Shown in pieces: positions 34,641 to 46,222 of a stretch of 64,000 bases of DNA. The DNA is from Tubulanus polymorphus (Eukaryota > Nemertea > Palaeonemertea > Tubulaniformes > Tubulanidae), in assembly GCF_964204645.1 (NCBI RefSeq), contig NC_134031.1, forward strand, positions 8,658,501 to 8,722,500. The letters run 5' to 3'. The notes under the pieces were generated by a model. It was not told the origin of the DNA. It was given only the letters and a program-made list of their open reading frames with translations, and searched no databases. Position 1 is the first letter of the stretch; every line of letters begins with the position of its first letter. The position numbers and the translations under genes are program-made.

Positions 34641-34691
34641 CCCACAATGATTCAGTCTGAGATTAAAACTACTTGAATAGCAGAGAATTTA

Positions 34692-34742
34692 TTCAGAGCA
34701 ACGTTTCGGCTAAACACTATTAGCCATCATCAGGCGTACTAA
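34692..34742 (-). ncRNA. Hammerhead-ribozyme-like motif, copy 2
   Basis: The minus strand reads GTACGC-CTGATGA-T-GGCTA..TAGCC-GAAAC-GTTGC. The core boxes and helix II (GGCUA/UAGCC) are clear; stem I is weak. One unpaired U precedes helix II. Upstream GAGAAATCCCACAAT is shared with copy 3. Confidence 0.45.
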
Positions 34743-35179
34743 TGTAGCCTACATAAGAAAAAAATCTAGCAACTTATTCACTTTCAGGTCCAAATTTAAC
34801 TCTAGTGGTTTATGTATATCCTACAAAACAAGTTTGATTTTGATAAATTGTGCTGGAGTTAAATACTTTTTCAATACTGGTTTATTTTTCAGGCTGAATA
34901 CCCCTGTTTTCAGTGATTATTATTATAACTCCTTTAGGCTAATCATAATTGTTTCAAATATTGCATCAGGTGTCCTAAGTTGAATAAACATTTTCATGGA
35001 ATTTAAAATGCTTTATAGGGACTGTTCATTAAGTACGTATGCAAACCCTAGGTAGGACCTCAAAGGCAAAAGCCTACGATCTGCGTACAAAGCTTAAGGT
35101 AGCTATTAACACAAAGCGAACATACTTAATAAATCAAAGTGCACTTAATTTCTACAGTATAATCTTGTAGTAGCCTGGC

Positions 35180-35870
35180 TACTAGATCCAGGAAGAAAGA
35201 CACTCTAAATATTTGGATGGATATATGAAAGCTGTGGGTACTGGAGTGTGTAATCGGTAGTGTAGTGTGATCTGTGTGCATTTGTGGCCAGCAGATCACA
35301 TTGTTCAATGGGGTTTGGTCCAGGACTCGCGAGATTTTCAACAACACGGAAGTAACGTGTAATAAATGATGACTTGAATTGCATGACTACCTACCACCCC
35401 TCATTACTGTTGGAAAACTAAATGTGACTAAAAATTAGTAGTAACATTTTAGAAATGGCCAGAATTTTAACTTAGGTTCTATCTCATTTTTATTTTACAA
35501 TTGCGATTGGTATAATTTTTTTCTAAACGGCCGTTAAGGCTTCATGTTTCGTCTGCAATTCACTGCAAATAGTTAAGCAACTACGCACATTTCAGTGTTA
35601 TTGGCAGCTGTACACTCAATCGGCACCGTTTGTGACTAGCTTCACTGCGGAATTATCATTAATTAACATCGCAATATCACATCATCAACTTACATTGTGC
35701 CTTAAAACCCTAACAGCCGAAATAATTGAAATGCACACACGATTTCTATCATTGAAAATTGAGAGAGTGGCCATGTTTGTGTTTGCTGCTTCGCGTAAAT
35801 CCCGCGCGGTGGCGCAACCGCGCGGAGTGGGGCCGATACGTCTAGGTACATGTAGTAGTTCAGCCAGGAG
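35180..35870 (+). repeat. Dispersed repeat, copy 2 with 318-bp extra segment
   Basis: Same repeat as 22130-22515. The extra segment between AATTTTAACTT and CGCGTAAATCCC is either an insertion or sequence lost from copy 1. Its ends lack GT..AG, so it is not a retained intron. Confidence 0.7.
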
Positions 35871-36339
35871 TCTCGAAATATATTATGAATTCATTGCCCT
35901 TTTTAAAAGGGTGCATCCAAGTAAATCCCTTCAAAAGGGGCAAGCTATATGGTGCGATAATTAAAGTCTCAAATAATAAAATTCATTTATACTATAACAA
36001 ACAGACCAGTAGATTACTAACCAGTAGATTAGGTGTTTGTTTTTGTTTTATACTAGGCCTACATGATCAATCAATGCGTACGTAAGGTAGGAGGTCATCG
36101 GCAATATAGTACGATGTGCGTACACAAGGTAGGGCCTTGAAAAAAGGTCCTATTTTCTGCGTACATATTTAATGAACGGTCCCATAGGCCTACAATTATA
36201 CTCATAAAAAGATAGATGGTCTAAACTTTCATTCATACCCATTGAATTTGGCAATGAAACGTTACTTTTTCCACATTTTTTAAGCTTTTGGGACCAACAA
36301 TTGATGAAAACTTCAATTGAGAACCACACATCAAACTAT

Positions 36340-36702
36340 TGATTTCCAAATTAAACAAAAATCTCTATCTTCTTAGATCATTAAAAAACTTCATGCCAGC
36401 CACTGTCAAAAGATCTTTATATTATCCAGAGTCACCTGATGTATGGCATCTCACTTAGGGGCCTGTTAATTACACGTGCTCAAATGAATACATGGATTAA
36501 ATTACAAAAGATGGCTATTCACATTATAGATAACGCTAAATATAACTCCCATACCTCGAGCGTCTTTAAGAAATATGAGATACTTAAACTTGACGACGTT
36601 ATCAAACCCGAAATCACAAAGTTTGGATATAATTTCTCCAAGAACGTTCTGCCCACACCTGAAATCGAAATCTCCCTAGGACCGAACCACATACTAGTAT
36701 GA
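36340..36702 (+). pseudogene. LINE reverse transcriptase C-terminal fragment
   Basis: LRSLKNFMPATVKRSLYY (about 36370) is followed after a frameshift by QSHLMYGI, then LQKMAIHIID, HTSSVFKKYEILKLDDVI and KFGYNF. This is the same end of a Jockey/CR1-type RT as at 2.5-3.1 kb but from a different lineage. Truncated at both sides. Confidence 0.75.
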
Positions 36703-36924
36703 TATATCACAAATCATTTCTAACTTAAGTACCAATTACCTGACGTTGCACTTCCAGAAACCTGAGAAATTCCACAACTTATGGGCGGTGTCGCGTCGGA
36801 AGGATGACAAGATGATTTTTGTTAAATCTTCCAAATATTTACAAAGAATATTTACAAAACAATGTCAAAAATGTTATTCTTATTTCGTATTTCTCCGTAG
36901 AAACCCATTGGAAGACTGGATTCG

Positions 36925-37295
36925 AATCAAGTAGGAGCTACAGGACTCAGAATTCGGGCCAGAATTGACATTTTTGGGCACTAAAAAGGTCATACGACGG
37001 CCATCTTGAGTCTGATCGACCCAATTTTTCTTACACTGATGGGCCCTTGGGGGATTCAAATATATACGATAGATCAAGGTAATTGATCGAAGCGTCTTCA
37101 AAATTTCCCTCAAAAAGTTCAAAAATGTGTAAAAAGTGCCTATTTTGGCGAACAACAATGGCTGCCAGTCAGCCATCTTGATTCTGACAGGGCCAGTTTG
37201 GGTTGAAGATGTGTTTAGGGTAGATATACATTTGTAACCCAAATATCAAGATATTACATAGAAGCGTCTTCAAAACTTCCCAAAATAACTGGATT
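36925..37295 (+). repeat. Composite repeat family 1, 3' half
   Basis: Matches 44.0-44.34 kb from CAGGACTCAGAATTCGGGCC to AACTGGATTCCGTC. It ends where another repeat (TTTATAGCGGATAAATA) begins, so the hairpin end was displaced. Confidence 0.75.
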
Positions 37296-37559
37296 CCGTC
37301 TACGCTTTTATAGCGGATAAATAGGCCTAAACAATATGAACACACAAGGTGTAGGCCTATGGTATTCTGTGATATTTTGAATTTATTCACAGTTCATATT
37401 TAGCGCCATTCTCGGGAAATTATCAACAACCCGGAAATAAAATCATGCCCATCGCCAAACCCCTATGATGTCCCAAACCCCTTTGATCATCAATCATATC
37501 TAAAACTAAAGTAACAAGAAGAAAGACACCAAACAAGCAGTTTAGTCTGCCGAACTTAC

Positions 37560-37680
37560 CACCTATGACACCCTGCTGATCAGAGCTAGACTGAGGACCT
37601 CCTTTAGATCGAAGTTCGTGGCTATTTGATGCCATAAGGCTTTCTTCTTCTCTTTGTTCTGGACTTATCCTATTCAACAT
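37560..37680 (-). CDS. Stomatin-like gene, first coding exon
   Basis: First coding exon of a stomatin/MEC-2-type integral membrane scaffold protein. ATG is at 37680-37678. It encodes 40 residues plus one base (phase 1) and ends at a strong donor, GTAAGT, reading leftward from 37559. The product is hydrophilic and Ser/Gln-rich, as expected for the variable cytosolic N-terminus of stomatins (begins MLNRISPEQR, ends SSDQQGVIG). The link to the next exons rests on phase: the leftover G joins CT at the start of the 20.4-kb exon to give GCT (Ala). An in-frame TTG lies just upstream, but ATG is the natural start. By itself this exon is not diagnostic. A different first exon, or an extra exon inside the 17-kb intron, remains possible. 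Confidence 0.7.
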
Positions 37681-39100
37681 CAATCAATGCTCATCGTACT
37701 GACACTGGACACACTGCATCTTATTTTGCAACACAGCTATAGCTAAAATCCGGTTTAAAGAGAATAATAATCCATTTCCGCGCTTTAGTTTACACCAAAA
37801 TACGGTGTAGGAGAGACATTGTCCGAAGGCCGTCGAGTGAGTGGAAAAATCGGGAGTTAAAATCGTAAGTTAGCGGAGATTCTAATTTGTAATAGGCCTA
37901 GATAAAATCTAAGTGACTGACGCCTCGTTACGGCCATTTATGGTGGCTGATTCGGGACTTGTTAAGATTTTTTTTTTGGTCCTCCACGAAAACGCGCAAA
38001 AATAACATAGTGGCTATATTTACGGCGTCGTAAAGCGGTCGTAAATTCTATATTTAAAATAATTTATTTACGACGGTTTTATATTGATATTAGGATTATG
38101 GTCTAGAGAGGAGAGGATTAGTGTCAAGAGGGTGAGAAGAGGGTCCAGTGGGTTAGGGTTAGGGTTAGTCAGTAACCTGTCTGTGGTTTAGTTTCACAAT
38201 CGGATATTTTCACAAACCACAGTCAGGAATGGGAAGGTCACTTTTATATGAAATCTTCGTCAGCCAATTTGACTGACGAGTAATTTGCCTGGCATTTCAT
38301 TGTCTCTTAAGATATCCGTCCAATTTTTGTTGTAATCGACGCACAACAGATTCGTAGTTTGTCTGATACCTATAACACCTCACCTGACGATCTTAATCCA
38401 TGTGCAAATCGGCCGTAAAGTGAGGGTAAATTTCCGTCGGGTCAACAGCTGCCATTTTGAAAATTACTGGAGGTGCTGGCACCTGTGGACTGAGGCCAGG
38501 ACAACAGCACATACTAACGAAGCGAAACGACGAAATTGAAAAAAATTAAGAAATCAACACTTATTCACATTTTTCTTATACCAGAATTTATTATTTCATT
38601 ATTTATTATGGAAAACACGAAGATCTGAAATATAAATTGGAAAACCATCAAAAATAAAAATTGTCGTTTCGTCTTGGAAGTTTTATATAAATCCTTGTAG
38701 GTCCCCTTGTCTTATCATGCCACATGTGCAATACAGAGAAATGGCGGCCAATGGCGAAATTGGTGGAGAAATTAATTAATTTCTCAAAATAATGTTCATT
38801 AACCACTCGAAACATACATAAAATTGGATTATTTCGGAAGGTACCTGTGTTAGTTTGTGAATTAAGCCATTAATTGTGGACTGAAGTGAATAGAAAGTAT
38901 ATTTTTGAAGTGTTACTTTTTTCAACCGTGTTTTGGTCCTTGTCATCCCTAACGTTGGTATAAGCCCATCTGATTATAAAAAGCTTACCACCAACGATTA
39001 GGTAACTAACTAGGGTTAGGGTAAGGGTCCGTTTTAACGCCAGCAGGGATAGGATAAGTAAGGTGAGGCTATATGTAGTTAAAACATTTGAGTGGTTTTC

Positions 39101-39170
39101 AGCGAGCTCGGTGGTTTAGTGGTATGATGCTGCGCTAGTAATTTACTGGCCCGGGTTCGAGTCTCGCTCG
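39101..39170 (+). tRNA. tRNA-like sequence (SINE head or pseudogene)
   Basis: An A box TGGTTTAGTGG (39112-39122) and a B box GGTTCGAGTCT (39154-39164) are spaced as in a tRNA, with an anticodon-loop-like CTAGTAA (AGT, Thr-like) between them. The outer stem AGCGAG/CTCGCT can pair, but the anticodon stem does not. More likely a tRNA-derived SINE head or pseudogene than a working tRNA. Confidence 0.45.
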
Positions 39171-40278
39171 ATCCGCTCTATTTTCTCTAACTCTTGATTT
39201 TTCTAAGTCACGCACCCTAGTGCTCATGCGCAACGTGAATTAGCCAATCAGAATGAATCGTCGTAAATAAAGCTAGTGTCGTCCGTTTACGGCGTCGTAA
39301 AAATAGCCTGAGTGCAAAAACAAATCTGCCGCAAAGTGGTTATTTTGCGGGTCATTCTCACAGGGGTTTGGCGATGGGCTTAGATTTTATTTCCGGGTTG
39401 TTGATAATCTCGCGAGAATGGCGGTAAATATGAACTGCGAATAAATTCAAAATATCACGGAAATACCTTGTGTTTATATTGTTTATTTATCCGCTATAAA
39501 GTTTCGATAAAAAATTGGTCGTTAAGAATCATTATCAGACGGTCGTCACGCTTTACTACACAAAATCACAAGGGATGAAACGCCAGGCCTCCGCTGTACT
39601 TAAATTTTCAGCTAGAAAGTTGGGACAGGCACGTGACATTCTGATGACGTCATCGCATTTAAAGCTTCAACATGAAAAGTTAACATGTTCACAGACCGAT
39701 ATCAATTGTTAGATTATGATTCAGATTAGGATTCAACTTTATAGCGGATAAATAAACAAACACAAGGTATTTCCGTGATATTCTGAATTTATTCGCAGTT
39801 CATATTTACCGCCATTCTCGCGAGATTATCAACAACCCTGAAATAAAATCCAAGCCCATCGCCAAACCCCTGTGGTCATCCTTATTACCGAGATGACGTA
39901 TTTTACCGAGATGAACCGAGATGAAATGAAATATAGCATTTTTATCTATTCTTAATCGATTTTAACACTTGAAATCATGTTATCAGTACTAATAAATACC
40001 TTCTAGAGTCATACTTTACATATTTTTTTATTTAGAAAAATTTTGACTTCAAATACGTAAACTCGGTTAGCAATAAAATTTCACTGAATTTGATTGATCA
40101 ACGATCTCATCTCAGTAAAGTTTAAAGGGACGAAAATTAACCTTATATGAGCACTTTCGCCCTAGACGTTTGTAGAACAACGGCTAGGTACTAGACTACT
40201 GTCACACCTGCTCTCTGTGCGACGTTTTGGTCCGTAATTTCGGTAATAAACAGTTTATCTACCTTTTACGCAACTACT

Positions 40279-41537
40279 TTGTTCAGTGAGGACTTTGCAT
40301 TCAGAAATAAACAACAATATTTACTAAAGTTCCTGGCTCAGAAGGATTTCCATGTATTTGAAGAAAAAATTTTAAACTTGTTATCGTCGTCGCAACAAGT
40401 CGCTACAACTTCTACAACAGGTAAGCCTAATCCTGATTGTCTGGTTAGAAGTTCGCCAGCCCACTCAGTTATTCGGAATTCTGACTCTAAATTCCTGGAT
40501 GCTGGGGTAGGGTCTGATTTCAATGAGGATCCGGTCCCAGAAGCGGCAATTCCTTCTGGGGTCGTTCCTGCCGCAAGCAATTTTGGGTTGCCCCATAGGC
40601 CTACTATGGGGACTTCCCTTGCTCGCAATGTATCTCCGTCCCGTTCAGTTTTATCCGAACCAGCGGGGGACATGCCAGTTACAGCAAATATTAGTCAGTT
40701 TTTGTCAAACACGGGGCAACTTGCGCTAAGCCCACAGCAGCTACTCTGGTCGGTGAGTCAATGGAAGCTTATCGCCCTCCGGACTCTGATCTTAATGTTT
40801 TACGCGAATCGCCAGCGGTTTCAAGAGAATGGGCTCGATTAGATTCGCAATTATGGGGTGAATGTTGCCCTGGAACGTTTTCATTTCCTGCTCCAGAACG
40901 GGGTATGAAATCTGGAAAATATTTTAGTTCAACCGATCCACCTAAAGGCGCATTTCGCTGGGCGTATTATGCAACTCCAGGTGCTGTGGATCATAGTCAT
41001 AGCTGCCTGGATGCTGATTATACTTTGATCAGCCCGGATACTGTTTCAGCACAGTCGGGTATTCGTTTGCCTAAGTCCGGTTTGGTGACCATGACGTCAA
41101 TCCTGGACAATCTTACCAGGGTTGGTTCGTTTCAGGACATGGCACTTAAGGGGTTGACGGGTGAGCTTCGCGAAACTCTCGCCGCCGTCCATGCGGGCTC
41201 CGACCCAGAGTCAGTTGCCCTAAAACTAGAGGGAATGGTCCGGATTATCCAATCTTTGGCTCTGTCTTTTTCACATGTAATTTCGTTGTCGGTTCAGGGT
41301 CAGGCTAATCTTGTGTTAGCCTCCCGTCAGTCAGTTATGGACTCCAGTTCCAAAGCTCGTCTACCTGATATGGTGTCCAATTCTTTGCTGAGAGCTCCAT
41401 TGGGGACATCTTCACGTCTTGTCTCCGGTTGGTGCGCTCCTGTTTCCGCCGAGCTGAGGGAGATTCGGGGGGTCCAGACCAAGTCCACCATCCGAACTCC
41501 GTGGAAAACGCGTTCGGGTCCAACGCCGGCAGCGTAA
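40279..41537 (+). pseudogene. DIRS gag-like ORF, frameshifted
   Basis: Two overlapping frames (40279-40842 and 40761-41537) together cover a DIRS ORF1-type protein, with a frameshift near 40760-40840. The first part is Ser/Pro-rich. The second carries WARLDSQLWGECCPGTFSFP and SILDNLTRVGSFQDMALKGL, typical of the capsid-like region seen next to DIRS RTs. Stop at 41535-41537; further coding traces continue to 41970 in shifted frames. Confidence 0.65.
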
Positions 41538-41739
41538 GGTTCGGCACGGACGCACAAAAAACCAACTCAAACTTCAGCGCTTTCTCAGGCGGCTACGGAT
41601 GCCGGTTGGATAACTAGCGCGCAACTTCTTCAATCGCGTCAAGCCTCGTCTGGTCATAACAGTTCTGGTTCGTATCAAGGCAAGGGGAAGGCTCCAAAAA
41701 GGGGCTCTTTTGGAAAAACTCGAAATGAATTCTCGGGAC

Positions 41740-41972
41740 CAGTGGGAGGTTGTTTGCAGCAGGCAGCTACCCACTGGTCCGACCTTTTTGGAGACGGTTG
41801 GCCCTCCCGGGTCGTCTCTCGTGGCTACCATCTCCGTTTCCTAAGGCGACCGCGCCTGACGAGGTCATCTCCCGACATGCAGCCAAAACCAGGTCAGGAG
41901 GCCTTAATCTCTCCAGCTCTCAAGGAATTGGCTGAGAAGGGAGCGATATTAGCGAAACTATTGATGGTTTAA
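41740..41972 (+). pseudogene. Start of DIRS RT domain, truncated
   Basis: In the 41742 frame the segment RVVSRGYHLRF is followed about 30 residues later by LKELAEKGAI, which corresponds to the N-terminal part of DIRS RTs (GYxLxF ... LxxKGAI). Coding ends abruptly with a stop at 41970-41972, and the next sequence is the element's own right-terminal DNA. This is the deletion breakpoint of the element. Confidence 0.65.
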
Positions 41973-43117
41973 AGAGAAACATCTGCAATAACAGAGATGA
42001 TTGTCAACGCACTGAGAAATTTCAACAATAGATTAAATCATGTGATGAAATTAATGATGGCTAGGTACTAGACTAGCACAACACTATGAAATTAGGCGAC
42101 TTAAAAAAATGGTGTTCTAAGGATGTTAAAAATCCTTTTTCGCCATGAATTAACTACAAAAATTTTGCTCGCATTAACCTAACACTGGTTGACTGTGTCC
42201 ACTGGCAGTCAAGGTAGACCGGCAACCAGTCTATCATCAGACACATCGGGAGTCGCCGGTTAATCGGAGTCAACCACCTGACTAACCGCGCACAGATAAT
42301 CGGAGCCAAGTGAGCTACCTGCCAGTGGCGAAACGGAGGCGCCCTTCTCACCCCCCTTCAACATGCCATTAATCGCTGGACTTGGTCATTCAGAGTCGGC
42401 TTAGCCTGACTGAGACGCCGGTCTTTCATAGAACATCGTGTTTACAACCATTGAAGAAACACTATTCTGTGTTGTAACGATACAGTAGAGAATCCCACAC
42501 TGATAAATCTTGAACGAAAGTGCTCATATAAGGTTAATTTTTGTTTCTCATTTGAGGGACGAGACTTTGAGCGTCTAATTCACCCCTTAAAACACCATCA
42601 ATTTACCTCAAACTGACTGTAATCCAATGGAAGTTAACTATTGTTTTGGCATAAATTTATGAGCGCACAGCAACACGGCGAGAGCTGGAAGCTTATTAAG
42701 TTAATTGCGCGTGTGAGGCAAATTCAAATTTTCTGTATTTCTCCATACCGTCCTTCTCAAAAAGTGTTGTTTATATCGCGTCGCGTCGGATGTGAATGGA
42801 GGATTGTAAGGATGAGAGATTGTCACCTTTCTAAGATTCATAAGTTTTAATTTTGTGCCAAAAGAGGGATGGACGACAATTAATTGCGCTAGAGGTTTTA
42901 GTTTAAAAATGTTAAAATCTGTCCAATAATGCTGGACCTTTGGGACCGCTTCAAAATGGCGCCTGGTAACTGGAAACTACTCTATTACATGTTTTTTGAA
43001 AATAGGGTTAGGTGGGTGATTTTTCATTATTAATGTGGGGTTTGTATTTCTCTTTGCTTTCAGTATTTATGTCTCTGCTTCTCTTGGTAATAGGTGGGCT
43101 GCTGATTATTGACGAAA

Positions 43118-43271
43118 ATGATTACTCGATCCAGAGCATCTCTTGGCAATGGAAGGGGCCCTGATTCAGAGGAAAGTTCGAATTCGGATAGAAATTCAGA
43201 GGAAGAGTTAAACAAAAAGTATAGCAACAGGCTTGAAAAGAGGGACCATAGTTTTGAAGACTCTACAGGCG
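43118..43271 (+). CDS. Probable first coding exon of the LAP1/LULL1-like gene
   Basis: An ORF starting at ATG 43118 encodes 51 residues plus one base and ends at a perfect donor, GTAAGT (43272). The product begins MITRSRASLG and is rich in Ser, Glu, Asn and Arg. It looks like a disordered nucleoplasmic or cytosolic N-terminus, as LAP1-type proteins have. The leftover G (phase 1) would join GT at the start of the 54.4-kb exon to restore a Gly codon, so direct splicing over an 11.2-kb intron is possible. Upstream, CTTTGCTTTCAG at about 43061 and AATAG at 43093 are candidate acceptors for a 5'UTR exon. Assignment to the 54-kb gene is inference from strand, phase and composition; intermediate exons may exist. 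Confidence 0.5.
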
Positions 43272-43854
43272 GTAAGTATTCATTTATGGTATCTCAACTG
43301 TAAATCTTGAATTAAGCCAAGTAAATCTTCAAATATAGCTGCAAAGCAGCGATGACGGGTTTTCTGTAAAGCCATTCAGAATGATGGGAATTGTAGTAAA
43401 TTGAAATATCGATACATGGACGTACAATCACAAATATTAATATATTTGACCAGGCACTTATTTTGGCATTCAAACATCATGATACTGTATTATCACCATC
43501 CTTAAAAATGGATCTGTCCTATTAAGAACTCATCTTAAGCACCTGCTGAGCCGATAGATTGAGTGAATTCACAGATAAGAACGTATTATGATTTAGAATA
43601 GATTAGATTTAAGAAGTTAATGTTTTTATTGAAATATTTGAATAAATACATATATCGTAGTGTAGATTCAATCAATAAATTATGAATTGATTTGGTCTGG
43701 GTTTCCGGCTGATGTTGATTTTGGCTTTTATGGATTACAAATTCTACAGTGATAAACAATTGATACCTGCAACATGTGTGTAAATCAAACCTATTCCACT
43801 AGTTGCGTGTGTTTCCTAATAAACGGGAGAGTCACTCTTGATCTGAGTTATTAG

Positions 43855-44412
43855 AACTAGGGGTCCAGGGACACCATGCCCACTTGGGAAGTGGTTCCAA
43901 ATGCTCAACAATCTAACAATTCAGGTATCAAAGGTATAAAACATCCCTTTTCAAAGAATACCCATCACAAATTGCAATGAGAAATGGCAAACTCAGAATT
44001 CGGGCCAAAATTGACATTTTTGGGCACTAAAAAAGGTCATAGGACGGCCATCTTGAGTCCGTATCCCAATTTTTGTAATGCTGATGGGCCCAGGGGCATT
44101 CACATATATCCGAAAGATCAAGGTTATTGATCAAAGCATCTTCAAAATTTCCCTCAAAAAGTTCAAAAATGTGTAAAAAGTGTTGATTTTGGCGAACAAC
44201 AATGGCTGCCAGTCGGCCATCTTGATTCTGACAGGGCCAGTTTTTTAGCTGAAGATGTGTCTAGGGTAGATACATGTGAAACCCAAATATCAAGACATTA
44301 CATTGAAGCGTCTTCAAAACTTCCTAAAATAACTGATTTCTGATGACGGACGGACGACGGACGAAAAGTGAACGCAATAGCCAGCTGGGACTAAAGTCCC
44401 AAGTGGGCTAAA
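43855..44412 (+). repeat. Composite repeat family 1, short complete copy
   Basis: It starts ACTAGGGGTCCAGGGACACC and ends in the hairpin AGTCCCAAGTGGGC (44380-44408) and TAAAAA. The tandem array and CCACCTACG block are missing. This copy defines both ends and lies in the putative LAP1-like intron. Confidence 0.75.
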
Positions 44413-45664
44413 AATAATGTTCATTTAGTCATAGAAATTCATTGCCTTTTTGGAGTTTCTGTAATAATATTTGTTCTGCCCTAATTTTTATTACTGTATG
44501 AACCAATGATATGCTTTGTAAATATGATGTAATAAAATAAATTTGAATTAAATTTGAACATGAGAATCAAGCATAACTTGTGTTTTTTCAACTTGTCTTA
44601 CTTGTCTTTTGTTAACAGTTCCAGAGTTTCAATTACAATCAAATCCAAATTGGCTAAAAAGTACATAGGACTAAATGAAATGAACGGTTAGTTACTGCAA
44701 ACCTATTCCAGTGTTATGTCGATTGTGTTGAATCACTTTCCTTGAGTTGAAAGAATCAGATCTTCTATGGTACAACATCGGTCGAAGAGAGATATCTTGG
44801 TGTTGACTGTCCTTGACCATCTAACTTCATGCGTTTGACATTGGAATCAGCATCATACCCATTTGAACTGCAAAATATTCATGCAACATGAAAACCTACA
44901 GTACATGTATACAGTATTAATCAAACTTTCACCGATGTTGGATATTTGAATGAACATTAGGTTTATTTCAGTACTCTAAAGCAGGAAATAATAAGCCCAA
45001 TCAATAGGCCCTATTCCCATTGGAACAATTATATAATGCGTACAGCTGTACCGTACACTTATCAGTCAAGAATGGAGAAATCGGTATACCAAACCTACGA
45101 ACAGCAAAATGTACAGGCCTACAATGATTTCTGGTAATACAAGCCGTGACCACATGAACGTTTTGGTTTGACTATTAATGTCAGCAGGTCAGAGAAGGCC
45201 TGGCCAAACTTAATCACATGGCTCAAATCAATTAGCCTTTCTGCGTGTGAATATTTCACTGTATTGTTTTAAAAATAGGCCTATGGAGTGAATTAGTACA
45301 TAGACTGAATTAGACTTTAGGCTAGTCCTGACCAAATCCTATCCATATTATAATGGCACCAGTTATAGTAACATCACTGTAGGGCCGACGAGAGGGAAAA
45401 AGTTGTGTTTGTAGTACATAGGCATGGTAGGCTTGTCGTACTCACTAAATACTTAAAACGCTGTTGTTACCTGTACGTGACTGTACGGTGATTTCTACAG
45501 GTTAGCCATATGTGAGTACGTTGACGCTCAGACTTGCAATATTGGGATTCGAAACCAAACGAAAAAAAAATCCAGTGTAGTCCAGTGATTTACCCACTGT
45601 GCCACAGAACGTAACTGGTGGGTGGATGAAATTTGATTTACAAATAGCCTAGCCTCACCTAACC

Positions 45665-46222
45665 CAAACTCTATTCTTTTACGCATGCGCGTTTGCAGAT
45701 TATAGGAACTCACGTACAGCGTTTTTAGGGAACTCACGTACGGTTAACCTGTGGATATCACCGTACAGTCACGTACGCGTTACAATTTCGTACTTAAAAT
45801 GGTATTGGCTACTAGGAACTCACGTACGGCGTAAGTAGGGAACTCACGTACCGTTAACCTGTGGTTCATAAAATTGACTTTGAAATTGATTGTGGAGAAG
45901 AGAGGGAATTATTCGATAGCTCTTCCTCGTAAAGAAGAGAGAAATATCGGTAAGAAAACACAACATGGCTACTAATTGAATGGAGCCAAATTTCTGATGT
46001 TTACGGCTCGACAGTGCCTTTATAACGTGGATTTATCAAAATTCCCATGCAGTATCTGGAGATTGAAGTGAGCTGAAGGACATCATACGGATTGTATCGG
46101 CGACAGCGGTAAGGTAAGGAAGCCTTTACACTTTTAACAAAAACTATGTGGAAAAGGGAAAAAAAAATAATAATAATCACGCGAATTTCAATAGGGTTTT
46201 CTGTGAAGAAACAGAAAACCCT
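45665..46222 (+). repeat. Same repeat, copy 2, internally deleted
   Basis: It has four or five GGAACTCACGTAC units (45705-45855), then jumps to CATAAAATTGACTTTGAAAT and ends in the same hairpin at 46190-46222, directly against the 135-bp hairpin MITE. Confidence 0.75.

Larger units (their letters stand above)
37305..39506. mobile_element. Element with ~150-bp inverted arms (TTTATAGCGGATAAATA family)
   Basis: The left arm 37305-37450 and right arm 39351-39506 are inverted copies (GCCATTCTCG, TTATCAACAACCCGGAAATA, CCCATCGCCAAACCCC). A further forward copy follows at 39735-39892, and single diverged arms lie at 46420-46530 and 51935-52085. The left arm overlaps the intron start just downstream of stomatin exon 1. 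No transposase found; target duplication not clear. Confidence 0.6.
40128..42555 (+). mobile_element. Second DIRS-like element with inverted termini, RT deleted
   Basis: AATTAACCTTATATGAGCAC at the left (from about 40138) is matched in reverse at about 42515-42545 (GTGCTCATATAAGGTTAATT). The internal motif GGCTAGGTACTAGACTA occurs next to the left end (40184) and again at 42060, as expected for the internal complementary region of DIRS elements. The cargo is a gag-like ORF and the start of the RT domain only; RNase H and recombinase are absent, so a large internal deletion occurred. Confidence 0.75.

Noticed and set aside
35632-35964. 110-codon ORF
   Set aside because: Spans the boundary between the 318-bp extra segment and the repeat core; not open in the sister copy.
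36880-37390. Two minus-strand ORFs of 120 and 73 codons
   Set aside because: Both are translations of the composite repeat and the TTTATAGCGGATAAATA arm; similar chance ORFs occur in other copies.
39101-39170. Functional tRNA-Thr(AGT)
   Set aside because: A and B boxes are good but the anticodon stem does not pair and the acceptor stem is imperfect; recorded as tRNA-like only.
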